From: JAEXOD01 sp963667875
GTDB taxonomy: Bacteria > Bacteroidota > Ignavibacteria > Ignavibacteriales > Melioribacteraceae
Direction of reading: 5' to 3'
Length of the DNA stretch: 64,000 bases
Assembly: GCA_963667875.2 (NCBI GenBank)
Contig: CAXXGC010000013.1
Span: 1 to 64,000, forward strand
Shown: one piece after another, positions 16,662 through 26,036 of the stretch
Layout: each line of letters starts with the position of its first letter
How positions within the stretch are numbered: the stretch's first letter is position 1
Notes under the pieces: model-generated
The model's input: the letters and a program-made list of their open reading frames with translations, nothing else
Databases searched by the model: none
What the model was told of the DNA's origin: nothing
Made by a program: the position numbers and the translations under genes

Positions 16662-18617
16662 ATGAAAAACATATTTATTTTAACTGTAATTGCCTGGGTT
16701 TTATTTGGGGTTTTGGGAACTTCAAATACATATGCTCAAGACGATGAATATAAAAAATGGTTGCAGGAAGAAAATAAAAAGATTAATACTTTTATGGAAG
16801 AAGAGGATAAAAAGTTCACGGAATTTTTGGATAAAGAATGGAAAGAATTCCAAATGTCAAAAGGTGTAAAATTTGATGATAAGCCAAAGGTAATAAAACC
16901 TCCGGTATTAACCGACGATAGCAAAATTAAAGAGACACCTAAAACTGATAATAAAAATATCCAGCAGAATAAAGATGAAAAAAACAAACAGGAAAAGCCG
17001 GTTTTAACTGATAGTAAAAATCCATTTAAAGAAAATGAATCAAAAAAATTACAAGATGAAAAATCACTTGAGCCTAAAAAGGAACCGATTTTTAAGGAAA
17101 GTGATCCTTTTACTAAAACTGAACCTGTAATAAAAGAAAGTGACCCCATAACTAAAACCGATCCTGTAATTAAAGTAAAGGAACCAATTACTCCACCTGA
17201 AAAAATAAATCCAAAATTAGAAGACGTGGCTAAAAAAGAACCTGTTTTGGAACAAAAAACTGTTACAGAACCGCCAAAAGAAATTGTAAAACAAAAGCCG
17301 GTACAGGAAATTACAAAGCAGGAACCTGTTCAGGAAGTAACAAAACAAAAACCTGTGCAGGAAGTAAAAAAGCAGGAACCGGTACAACAAATAACCAAAC
17401 AAGAAGATGTTGTTACAACACCAAAAACCGAAAATACATCACCTATTTCTACTGAAGGCAGTTTTATGATTGGTGCTTTGGTTCCGGGAATAGATATTAA
17501 TAAAAATGAAAGCAAAGTTAATGTTGATTATTACGGAGCAAATTTATTATTTCAGTACGCTAAAAGTGTTAAAGTAACAATGTCAGGCAGAACAGATAAT
17601 AAATCGATAAGTAAATTTTGGGAAGAAATAAGTCAAAAAAACTATAAAGATTTGATAACTCAATTAGATTATTACAAAAAAAATATGAATTTGAATGATT
17701 GGGGATATGCATTATTAATAAATGATATTGGCACAAAACTTTATGGCAACGATAGGAACTCCAAACATTTATTCATCTGGTTTGTATTAAATAAATCAGG
17801 TTACCGAACTAAAATTGGTTTTGTTGACCAAAAAGTAGTTCTATTTATGCCTATGAAATACAAAGTGTTTGGTATATCTTATTTTACAAGCTCCGATACA
17901 AAAGAAAGACTTTATGTTGTGGATTTTGACAATTTAACGGGACAATTAGACGGTTCAATTTATTCGTATGACGGTGATTACCCGGATGCTAAAAAATTAA
18001 TGGATATGAATATATATCAGGCTCCCAAAATTGCCGAATCTGAACAATCAAGAACAATAAGTTTTAGATATAAAGGTGTGGAGTATAACGTTCCGGTAAA
18101 ATATAATTTAAACACTATAAAATTTTACGAATATTATCCTTATTCAAGTTTAGACATCTATTTTAATTCTAGTGTATCATCCGATACCAAAGAATCATTG
18201 TTAAATTCGTTAAAGCCATTAATAGAAGGGAAAAACGAAGCCGATGCTGTAAATATTTTATTAAGATTTGTTCAAATCGGATTTGAATATCAAACCGATG
18301 ACCAGCAGTTTGGACGTGAAAAACCGTTTTTCCCTGAAGAATCAATTTATTATAGATATAATGATTGTGAAGATAGATCTGTGTTATTTACATTTATTGT
18401 AAAAAATCTTTTAAATTTGAAAGTGGTTGGACTGGATTACCCCGGACATGTATCTGCAGCAGTAAAATTTAATGTTGATGTCCCTGGTGATTTTATTATG
18501 TATAATAATCAAAAATATATTGTTTGTGATCCTACATATATTAATGCATATATTGGAATGGCAATGCCCCAATATAAAAATGCAAGTTTAGAAGGATTTA
18601 TTGATGTAAAAAATTGA
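16662..18617 (+). CDS. Periplasmic transglutaminase-like protein with Lys/Pro/Glu repeats
   Basis: 651 residues with a signal peptide (to about TYAQ). Residues ~25-265 are highly charged and repetitive: an EEDKKF/KEW-rich helix, ESDP-repeats, and several copies of an eight-residue KQ(E/K)PVQE(V/I) unit (about residues 205-250). This looks like an extended spacer or wall-spanning stalk. The C-terminal part contains a transglutaminase/protease-like triad in the right order: Cys569 (YNDCEDRS), His596 (YPGHVSA) and Asp623 (VCDPTY). Whether it cross-links, cleaves or only binds is unknown. Second gene of the cluster; the next starts 10 bases later. Confidence 0.75.
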   Translation: MKNIFILTVIAWVLFGVLGTSNTYAQDDEYKKWLQEENKKINTFMEEEDKKFTEFLDKEWKEFQMSKGVKFDDKPKVIKPPVLTDDSKIKETPKTDNKNIQQNKDEKNKQEKPVLTDSKNPFKENESKKLQDEKSLEPKKEPIFKESDPFTKTEPVIKESDPITKTDPVIKVKEPITPPEKINPKLEDVAKKEPVLEQKTVTEPPKEIVKQKPVQEITKQEPVQEVTKQKPVQEVKKQEPVQQITKQEDVVTTPKTENTSPISTEGSFMIGALVPGIDINKNESKVNVDYYGANLLFQYAKSVKVTMSGRTDNKSISKFWEEISQKNYKDLITQLDYYKKNMNLNDWGYALLINDIGTKLYGNDRNSKHLFIWFVLNKSGYRTKIGFVDQKVVLFMPMKYKVFGISYFTSSDTKERLYVVDFDNLTGQLDGSIYSYDGDYPDAKKLMDMNIYQAPKIAESEQSRTISFRYKGVEYNVPVKYNLNTIKFYEYYPYSSLDIYFNSSVSSDTKESLLNSLKPLIEGKNEADAVNILLRFVQIGFEYQTDDQQFGREKPFFPEESIYYRYNDCEDRSVLFTFIVKNLLNLKVVGLDYPGHVSAAVKFNVDVPGDFIMYNNQKYIVCDPTYINAYIGMAMPQYKNASLEGFIDVKN

Positions 18618-18627
18618 GGTGCAGAAA

Positions 18628-19398
18628 ATGAGTAGTTTATGGAAATTTTTATTGTTAATGGTTTTATTTAGTTTTAACTTTGTTTTGTGTCAAACAATTA
18701 CGAATAAACAAAAAATGGATGACGCATTTGAAGAGATGAATAATAATCTATCGTTAAGATTTTATGATGCTCTAAATGGAAAACCAATTTCGGGTGCAGT
18801 TGTAACAGTAGGTGAAATTGGAGAATTTAATACTGATTTTGAAGGAGTTGCATTATTTCCTGCTCAAAATTTGGAAGACGGCGAGTTAAAAATTATATTT
18901 ACTCATCCCAAATACATAACATCCGAATTTAAAATTGAAATTATGGCAGGTTCAATATTTTTTAACAGATTTTCGGTATCTCCCAAATTACCATTTGGTT
19001 CAATACGAATTGTATTGGATTGGGACAAAAGACCGGCTGATTTAGATGCACATTTAGTTAAGCAAAACGATTATCATATATCATTTAGAAATAAAATAAT
19101 TTCTGCCGATGGAATTGCAAAACTGGATAGGGACGATATGGATGGATATGGCCCTGAAACAATTACAGTTGATAAAGTCAGTGAAAATTCGGAATATTAT
19201 TATTTTGTACATGATTATAGTAATCAAAGTGCTTCAAGTTCAAAATCATTATCAAATTCAAAGGCATGTGTTAAAATTTATGGCAATGGTCAATTATTGT
19301 ATGTATATCAAATTCCGGAAGACCAATCGGGTACAAAATGGGAAGTGTTCAAGATTATTAATGGTCAAGTTGTTTTTATTAATCAATTAAACAATTAA
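18628..19398 (+). CDS. Secreted YfaP-like (DUF2135) domain protein
   Basis: 256 residues from ATG 18628 (GAGGTG just upstream; an in-frame GTG at 18619 is less likely). A signal peptide ends near VLCQ. A carboxypeptidase-regulatory-like beta domain comes first (LRFYDALNGKPISGAVVTV). It is followed by a DUF2135/YfaP-like domain: IVLDWDKRPADLDAHLV, then DRDDMDGYGPETITV. YfaP-type domains occur in secreted proteins next to large envelope complexes; function unknown. Only 3 bases separate it from the cyclase gene, indicating co-translation. Confidence 0.75.
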   Translation: MSSLWKFLLLMVLFSFNFVLCQTITNKQKMDDAFEEMNNNLSLRFYDALNGKPISGAVVTVGEIGEFNTDFEGVALFPAQNLEDGELKIIFTHPKYITSEFKIEIMAGSIFFNRFSVSPKLPFGSIRIVLDWDKRPADLDAHLVKQNDYHISFRNKIISADGIAKLDRDDMDGYGPETITVDKVSENSEYYYFVHDYSNQSASSSKSLSNSKACVKIYGNGQLLYVYQIPEDQSGTKWEVFKIINGQVVFINQLNN

Positions 19399-19401
19399 AA
19401 A

Positions 19402-21570
19402 ATGAAATTAAACGCAAAGTTAAAAAAAATATCAAAACATAACAGTTTTAATATTGCAATAGCAGCAGTTTTAACTTTTATATTTGCATGTTTTTTTGAG
19501 TATATTGGATTTTATGATACAATAGAATCCAAAACAATTGATTTTCGAAATACAATGACTGCCGATTATCACAAAGCCGATACAAACATTGTAATGGTTG
19601 CAATTGATGATAACAGTCTGGAGTTTTTTGAAAACAATCAAGTTAGCTGGCCTTGGCCCCGTCAATTTTATGGAGTTGTTGTTAATTTCTTAAAATACTC
19701 CGGTGCAAAAGCAATTATGTTTGACATTCATTTTTCAAGTCAAGAAATTGCACGTGTGGACGTTAATCCGGAAGAATCGGAATTGTTTTTTGCCAATTCA
19801 ATGCAAAATGCCGGAAATGTGTTTTTAATTTCATCGCTTTCTGATAAAAATAAAGGTGATGAAGTCGGAAACCCGATTATTGAAAAACATTTGTTTAATA
19901 TGAATGATAAACTAAAACTTCCGGTATTTAATAAAACTGATGCTCCAATAATTTCATTTCAACAAAGTTGTTCAAATGTTGGTATTGTTACTTTAAATGC
20001 CGACCCTGATAATATTATAAGACGAGTTCCTTTATTGTATAATTATAAAAATAAAGTTATTCCGCAGGTTTCGTTTTTGATGTACCAAAAAATAATGAAT
20101 CTAAATCTTGAAAATTATTATTCATTATTTAAAAATATTCCTTCTGATAAAAATAATAATTTTATTATTAAATGGTATGGTGGTGGCGGTAATACCGGTA
20201 AAGTCTTTAAGTATTATCCAATTAGCAAATTAATTGTTTCGGGTTATAAAATTGAACAAGGTGTTGAACCTGAAATATCACCGTCATTATTTAAGAATAA
20301 AATTGTAATTGTTGGCGGTACCGCTCATGGATTATTGGATTATAAACCTGTCGGAATTAAGTCCTCGGAACCGTATCCGGGAATGGAAATTCATGCTACG
20401 GTTTTAAGCAATTTATTTAAAAAAGACTTTATTGTTATTAATAGCGATATAGTTAAAATTATAGTGCTTTTAATATTATCTTTTATTGTTCCGTTTTCAT
20501 TTTTTAAAATTAAAAAAATATGGTTGTCAATTCCCATAATATTTGTTTTGGTGTTAATTTATTTTTGGGGTAGTATTTATATTTATGGGGAATACAATTA
20601 TCTGCTAAATTTAGTTGTACCGGAACTTACATTGTTTTTCGGATTTTTGATTTCTTCTGTTATTAGTTATATGGTTGAAGGAAAACAAAAAAAAGAAATC
20701 AGAAAAACATTTAATAGATATATGAGTCCGCAGGTAATTGATGAAATTCTAAAAAATCCAGATGATATAGGCTTAGGCGGAAAAGAAATAGAAGCTACAG
20801 TTTTTTTTAGTGATATTAAAGATTTTACATCAATTAGTGAAAAATATCCTCCGGCAGAATTAGTATCATACTTAAATGAATATTTTTCACAAGCTAGTGA
20901 TATTATATTAGAGCATAAAGCAATGCTTGATAAATATATTGGTGATGCAATTATGGCAATTTTTGGTGCACCAATTTATAGACCCGATCATGCTTTAGCA
21001 GGCTGTTTGGCTGCATTACAAATTCAAGAAAAATTAAATATTTTAAACGAAGAAAGTGTAAAAACAGGAAAACCTTGTTTTATAACCCGAATTGGATTAA
21101 ATACCGGGAAAATGATTGTAGGAAATATAGGAACTTCTGCCAGGCTTGATTATACAGCAATTGGGGATACTGTTAATACTTCTTCAAGATTAGAAGGGAT
21201 GAATAAACAATATAATACAAGAATAATAATTAGTGAATCTACTTTTGCAATGGTTAAAGATTATGTAGAAGTTAGAGAATTGGATTTTATGACTGTAAAA
21301 GGAAAATACATACCTATAAGGATTTATGAATTATTAGGTGAAAAAAATAAAACAAGTAATTTAAAAATGGAAAAAAAATCAATTTTTGAAGAAGGACTTG
21401 TTTTGTATAGAAATAAAAAGTGGATTGATGCAATAAAAAAATTTGATGAAGTTTTAAAATTAGATATTGATGATTTGGCATCTGAATTATATAAACAAAG
21501 ATGTGAAATATTTATAAATGATGAACCTCCCGCTGATTGGGATGGTGTTTTTCATGCAAAAACAAAATAA
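19402..21570 (+). CDS. CHASE2-domain adenylate cyclase with C-terminal TPR-like tail
   Basis: 722 residues. Order: one membrane helix (16-38), an extracytoplasmic CHASE2 sensor (about 40-335, with MVAIDDNSLEFF and SWPWPRQFYGVVV), three membrane helices (about 349-425), a class III cyclase domain (about 455-640) and a TPR-like tail (LYRNKKWIDAIKKFDEVLKL). Catalytic features: metal-binding Asp in FFSDIKDF and in YIGDAIMA, and Asn/Arg in TVNTSSRLE. Lys in DKYIGD and Asp in LDYTAIGD favour ATP over GTP. Product is therefore probably cAMP. No cAMP receptor is nearby. The ligand sensed may be presented by the three secreted proteins encoded just upstream (inference). Confidence 0.92.
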   Translation: MKLNAKLKKISKHNSFNIAIAAVLTFIFACFFEYIGFYDTIESKTIDFRNTMTADYHKADTNIVMVAIDDNSLEFFENNQVSWPWPRQFYGVVVNFLKYSGAKAIMFDIHFSSQEIARVDVNPEESELFFANSMQNAGNVFLISSLSDKNKGDEVGNPIIEKHLFNMNDKLKLPVFNKTDAPIISFQQSCSNVGIVTLNADPDNIIRRVPLLYNYKNKVIPQVSFLMYQKIMNLNLENYYSLFKNIPSDKNNNFIIKWYGGGGNTGKVFKYYPISKLIVSGYKIEQGVEPEISPSLFKNKIVIVGGTAHGLLDYKPVGIKSSEPYPGMEIHATVLSNLFKKDFIVINSDIVKIIVLLILSFIVPFSFFKIKKIWLSIPIIFVLVLIYFWGSIYIYGEYNYLLNLVVPELTLFFGFLISSVISYMVEGKQKKEIRKTFNRYMSPQVIDEILKNPDDIGLGGKEIEATVFFSDIKDFTSISEKYPPAELVSYLNEYFSQASDIILEHKAMLDKYIGDAIMAIFGAPIYRPDHALAGCLAALQIQEKLNILNEESVKTGKPCFITRIGLNTGKMIVGNIGTSARLDYTAIGDTVNTSSRLEGMNKQYNTRIIISESTFAMVKDYVEVRELDFMTVKGKYIPIRIYELLGEKNKTSNLKMEKKSIFEEGLVLYRNKKWIDAIKKFDEVLKLDIDDLASELYKQRCEIFINDEPPADWDGVFHAKTK

Positions 21571-21593
21571 GTTGAATAAATAGGGGTTATATT

Positions 21594-22847
21594 ATGAAAA
21601 ATCTAATTGTCACAATTGTTTTATTCCTTTTTTCTTTTTCTCTTTTTGCTCAACAGACATTTTACACAAAAAGAGATAATAATTATGTGCGCGAAGGGGC
21701 AGGCCCATATTTTAATTTAGTTGAAATATTAACCGGTGGTAAAAAACTAAAAAAAATTGGCGAAGAAGAAGGCTGGTATAAAGTAACTTTGGAAAGCGGA
21801 AAATCGGGTTATATCTCCAAAGTATCTGTTTCAGACGTGGAAACAAAAAAGGATTATTCATCAAAGTTTGCAAATAAATGGACTAAATCCAATGTTTCGC
21901 GTACCGGTTTAGCGGGAGCTATTAAAGGTTTAACCGGTAAATCCGACAAAACTGAACAAGGTGATCCTGAACTTTTAATGTCTTTATTGGATAATAATAT
22001 AACAAGTGATGAATTTAGGAATTTTATACGTGAAATAAAAGCAGCCAAATCATCAAATATCGATAAAAAGAAGCTGCTTGATAAAGAGATGGACATTCCT
22101 GAATATGATCCTGCTTATGAAGAACAACAAGTTGGATTTGGAATTGCTTCCAGATTATTAAAACAAGGAATATTTAATAATTCTGAAATAACAAAATATG
22201 TTAATTTAATAGCACGTTCATTAATTAACAATACGCAATTTTATGATTGGGAATTTCATGTAATTGTTTTAGATGAAAAAGTTGTTGATGGTTTTGCTGT
22301 TCCCGGCGGTTATGTTTTTATTACCAAAGGAGCAATACAAAATTGTTCGGATGAAGGTGAACTTGCTGCTATAATTGCACATGAAATGGGACATATTATT
22401 AAAAAACACGGTTTGCAGGAAATGACAAAAAGAACAGGTCATATTAAAATGGATGATGCATTTTCGGAACTTGATGATGAAACAGGTGGTTGGGATGAAG
22501 AAACTGAAAAAGTTGAAGATGATATGGAAGAAATTATTGTAAGTAGTTATGAACATGTTGTTCACGATAGATTACTTGAATATGAAGTAGAAGCAGATAG
22601 AATTGCTTCGGTTTTATTAGCCCAGGCCGGTTATGATCCTTTTAGTATTGCACGAATCCATTCGCGTTTAGCAGTGCAACACCAAAAATCTAATGATATT
22701 TTTGACAATAATTATTTAGCTCCAAATGATTTAAGCAAACGTGCCGGTTTAATTGGTACTTTTACCGATGAAAAGTTTTCCAGACAAAATCCCGGCGCTA
22801 CTTGTACTGATAGATTTTACAGAATGAAACAATTGGTTAATAGATAA
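21594..22847 (+). CDS. Secreted M48 metalloprotease with N-terminal SH3 domain
   Basis: 417 residues: signal peptide (to LFAQ), a bacterial SH3 domain (about 23-80: NYVREGAGPYFNLVEILTGG, EGWYKV), a linker, and an M48 Zn-protease domain with HEMGH at residues 263-267 and the third ligand Glu333 in VEADRIA. FAVPGGYVFITKGAI is the usual M48C/BepA-like motif. It probably trims or degrades envelope proteins. It is the last gene of the cyclase cluster, 23 bases after the cyclase, and is followed by a terminator. Confidence 0.92.
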   Translation: MKNLIVTIVLFLFSFSLFAQQTFYTKRDNNYVREGAGPYFNLVEILTGGKKLKKIGEEEGWYKVTLESGKSGYISKVSVSDVETKKDYSSKFANKWTKSNVSRTGLAGAIKGLTGKSDKTEQGDPELLMSLLDNNITSDEFRNFIREIKAAKSSNIDKKKLLDKEMDIPEYDPAYEEQQVGFGIASRLLKQGIFNNSEITKYVNLIARSLINNTQFYDWEFHVIVLDEKVVDGFAVPGGYVFITKGAIQNCSDEGELAAIIAHEMGHIIKKHGLQEMTKRTGHIKMDDAFSELDDETGGWDEETEKVEDDMEEIIVSSYEHVVHDRLLEYEVEADRIASVLLAQAGYDPFSIARIHSRLAVQHQKSNDIFDNNYLAPNDLSKRAGLIGTFTDEKFSRQNPGATCTDRFYRMKQLVNR

Positions 22848-22880
22848 TTTAAAATCGTTATATTAAATTAAGTTGTAATA

Positions 22881-22912
22881 AAAATCCCCACATTTAAGAT
22901 GAGGGGATTTTT
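22881..22912 (+). terminator. Terminator between convergent M48 and RND genes
   Basis: AAAATCCCC / GGGGATTTT stem with a 13-base loop and flanking A and T runs; may serve both strands. Confidence 0.85.
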
Positions 22913-22957
22913 ATTCAATCTTTTATATAAACAAAAAAATATTTAAATAATCACTTT

Positions 22958-25900
22958 TTATATATCTATATTACTTACTTCTTTTTTCTTGTCGGAAATA
23001 TAAGAATAAATACCAGGAATAACATATAAAGTTAGTATTGTAGAAAATATTAATCCGCCAATTACGGCAAAACCCATTGAAACACGACTTTCCGAACCGG
23101 CTCCAAGCGCAAGAGCAATAGGCAATGTACCAAGAATAGTGGCAAAACTTGTCATTAATATTGGGCGTAACCTTTGAGTAGCGGATTCTTTAACTGCCTC
23201 GGTAGTTGATAACCCCATAGATTTTTTTTGATTAGCAAATTCAACAATTAAAATTCCATTTTTAGTAACTAAACCAATAAGCATAATTAATCCAATTTCG
23301 CTAAAAATATTTAAGGTTTGATTAAAAATCCAAAGCGTCAAAAAAGCACCCGCAACAGCCATTGGAACAGTAAACATAATAATAAAAGGATCTCTAAAAC
23401 TTTCAAACTGAGCTGCTAAAACTAAATATATTAAAATTAAGGCCAAAGCAAATGTAAATAATAAGCTTGATGAACTTTCAACAAAATCTTTTGAAGCACC
23501 GTCTAAAGCTGTAGTATATGAATCGTTTAATACTGTATCGGCAACTTTTTGCATTGCGTTAATACCATCACTAATAGTTTTGTTAGGTGCTAAACTAGCC
23601 GAAACTGTTGCTGATACCGATCTGTTGTATCGGTATCTTTGTGGTGGGCTACTTTTTTCGTAATAGGTTATTAAATTATCCAATTGAATTAATTGACCGG
23701 TGTTAGAACGGACATAAATTGAAGCAATATCCATTGGTCTTGAACGATTTTTTCTTTCAACTTGACCGATAACCTGATATTGTTTTCCATCTAAAATAAA
23801 AAAGCCGTAACGCTGGCCACTCATTGCAAACTGAAGTGTTTGAGCAATATCGGAAGTTGATATTCCTAGTTCTCTTGCTTTTAATCTATCAATTTCAATA
23901 ACTAATTCCGGTTTGCTAAATTTTAAATTAACATCCACTTTATCAAAAGTCGGATCTTCTTTAGCAATATCCATAAATTTAGGAATTATTTCTTGTAATT
24001 TTTCAAAATTTGGTGCTTGAATTACAAATTGAACGGGTAAACCGCTGCGTGAAGTTGTAATTGATTGTTCTTGTATAACAAAACTTTTTGCCTCGGTTAG
24101 TTTATTTAATGCAGTAGAAAGTCTTTCGGCAATTTCCTGTTGAGATGATTTTCTTTGTTTTGAGGGTTTTAATAGTATTCTAACATTACCGCTGTTAGTT
24201 GTACTTGCACTTCCATATCCTGGTGCAGTCATTGAAATAAGAGTTTCATTTTCCGGTACGGTGTTTGAAATCTCTTTTACTACATCATCCATATATCTTT
24301 GCATCAAATCAAAACTTGTACCTTCTGCGGCAGTACAATTTACCCTTAACGAACCTCGGTCTTCAACAGGTGCTAATTCTGTCTGCAGTTGACTTCCAAT
24401 GATCCAAATTACAAAAATAGAAAACGCAATAATTACAAAAGAAAGCCATCTGTTGTGTAAAAATAAACTTAAAGAGTTTTTGTAAGTTAATTCAAATTTG
24501 TTAAAAAATGGTTCTGTTAAATTGTAAAAACGACTTTTTTTATGACCGGATTTCAAAACACGAGTGCTTAACATTGGTGTTAATGTTAAAGCCACAAATG
24601 CAGAGATCAGGACTGCTGTTGCAATTACAATACCAAATTCGCGGAATAATCGTCCGGTTAATCCTTCCAAAAACATAATTGGTAAAAAAACCGCAGCTAA
24701 TGAAATAGTTGTTGAGATAATTGCAAAAAATATTTCGGCCGATCCCTTTATTCCGGCTTCATTAGCCGACATTCCTTCTTCAACTTTTCTATAAATATTT
24801 TCTAATACCACTATTGCATCGTCAACCACCAATCCAATTGCAAGAACTATACCCAACAAAGTTAACACATTTATTGTAAAGTTAAATAAATACATCACAA
24901 AAAAAGTGCCTATTAAAGAAATAGGAATAGCTAAAATTGGAATAATTGTAGTTCGCCATTGGCGTAAGAATAGAAATATAATTAATATTACAAGAGCAAA
25001 CGCTGCAAAAATAGTTTGTTCAACTTCTTTAATTGATTCCCTGATAAAAACGGTATTATCAAACCCAATTCCTACACCAATATCATCGGATAAATCCTTT
25101 TTTATCTCTTCAAGTCTTTTATAGAATTCATCGGCAATTGCAATGTGATTAGACCCGGGTTGCGGAACTAATAGAACTCCAACCATTGGAATGCCGTCTC
25201 TTTTTAAAAGTGTCCTATCATTTTCGGGATAAATTTCGGCAAATCCAACATCGGAAAGTCTTACAATTTTACCTTTTAAATCTTTAATAATTAAATTATT
25301 AAAATCATCCAAAGTTTTAAATCTTCCCATTGTTCTTATAGTCAATTCGGTATTTGTGCCTTCAATTCTACCGGAAGGGAGTTCAATGTTTTCTTTGGCT
25401 AAAATATTTTTAATATCCATAGGGGTTATACTAAAACTTGCAAGTTTTGTCGGGTCTAACCATAATCGCATGGAATATCGTTTTAATCCCCAAGTTTGTA
25501 CTTCGCTGACACCTGCAATTGTTTGTAATCTTTCTTTAAATAATCTTTCTGCAATATCGGAAAGATTCATTAAATCTCTTTTGTCACTTTTAATGCTTAA
25601 AAATAAAATAGGATTAGCATCGGCATCAGATTTTGAGACTGAAGGGGGATCTATATCTGGCGGTAGATTGCTAGATGCTCGTGATACTCTATCACGCACA
25701 TCATTTGCAGCAACTTCCAAATCAATATTTAAATTAAATTCCACTCTTATATTACTTCTACCATCACGACTTGTAGATGTAATAGTTCTTATACCCGCAA
25801 TGCCATTTATTGATTCTTCCAACGGTTCGGTAATTTCAGATTCAACTACGTCCGCATTAGCACCTACATAACTAGTTGAAACAGTAATTATTGGAGGATC

Positions 25901-26020
25901 TATACTGGGGTATTCTCTAACTCCAAGATAAGTATAACCAATAATACCAAATATAATAATTGTAATAGCCATTACAATAGAAAGAACCGGGCGATGAATA
26001 CTTACAGCAGATAAACTCAT
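22958..26020 (-). CDS. RND-family multidrug efflux pump (HAE1/AcrB-like)
   Basis: 1020 residues, normal for AcrB-type proton antiporters with 12 membrane helices and two large periplasmic loops. It starts MSLSAVSIHRPVLSIVMA and has YLGVREYPSIDPP. The proton-relay Asp pair lies in GLVVDDAIVVLENIYR and the relay Lys in GLVTKNGILIVEFANQ, both typical of HAE1 pumps. It forms an operon with the adaptor gene upstream (16-base gap). No TolC-like outer-membrane factor is encoded in the window, so the third component must come from elsewhere. Substrates unknown. Confidence 0.95.
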   Translation of the reverse strand: MSLSAVSIHRPVLSIVMAITIIIFGIIGYTYLGVREYPSIDPPIITVSTSYVGANADVVESEITEPLEESINGIAGIRTITSTSRDGRSNIRVEFNLNIDLEVAANDVRDRVSRASSNLPPDIDPPSVSKSDADANPILFLSIKSDKRDLMNLSDIAERLFKERLQTIAGVSEVQTWGLKRYSMRLWLDPTKLASFSITPMDIKNILAKENIELPSGRIEGTNTELTIRTMGRFKTLDDFNNLIIKDLKGKIVRLSDVGFAEIYPENDRTLLKRDGIPMVGVLLVPQPGSNHIAIADEFYKRLEEIKKDLSDDIGVGIGFDNTVFIRESIKEVEQTIFAAFALVILIIFLFLRQWRTTIIPILAIPISLIGTFFVMYLFNFTINVLTLLGIVLAIGLVVDDAIVVLENIYRKVEEGMSANEAGIKGSAEIFFAIISTTISLAAVFLPIMFLEGLTGRLFREFGIVIATAVLISAFVALTLTPMLSTRVLKSGHKKSRFYNLTEPFFNKFELTYKNSLSLFLHNRWLSFVIIAFSIFVIWIIGSQLQTELAPVEDRGSLRVNCTAAEGTSFDLMQRYMDDVVKEISNTVPENETLISMTAPGYGSASTTNSGNVRILLKPSKQRKSSQQEIAERLSTALNKLTEAKSFVIQEQSITTSRSGLPVQFVIQAPNFEKLQEIIPKFMDIAKEDPTFDKVDVNLKFSKPELVIEIDRLKARELGISTSDIAQTLQFAMSGQRYGFFILDGKQYQVIGQVERKNRSRPMDIASIYVRSNTGQLIQLDNLITYYEKSSPPQRYRYNRSVSATVSASLAPNKTISDGINAMQKVADTVLNDSYTTALDGASKDFVESSSSLLFTFALALILIYLVLAAQFESFRDPFIIMFTVPMAVAGAFLTLWIFNQTLNIFSEIGLIMLIGLVTKNGILIVEFANQKKSMGLSTTEAVKESATQRLRPILMTSFATILGTLPIALALGAGSESRVSMGFAVIGGLIFSTILTLYVIPGIYSYISDKKKEVSNIDI

Positions 26021-26036
26021 TATAATGTCCTTTCAG

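Noticed and set aside
17270..17410. CRISPR-like direct repeats
   Set aside because: The repeats lie in frame and encode KQ-PVQE units of the transglutaminase-like protein; there are no spacers.
24564..25871. Plus-strand frames inside the RND pump gene
   Set aside because: Antisense shadows without motifs; the minus-strand frame has complete RND features.
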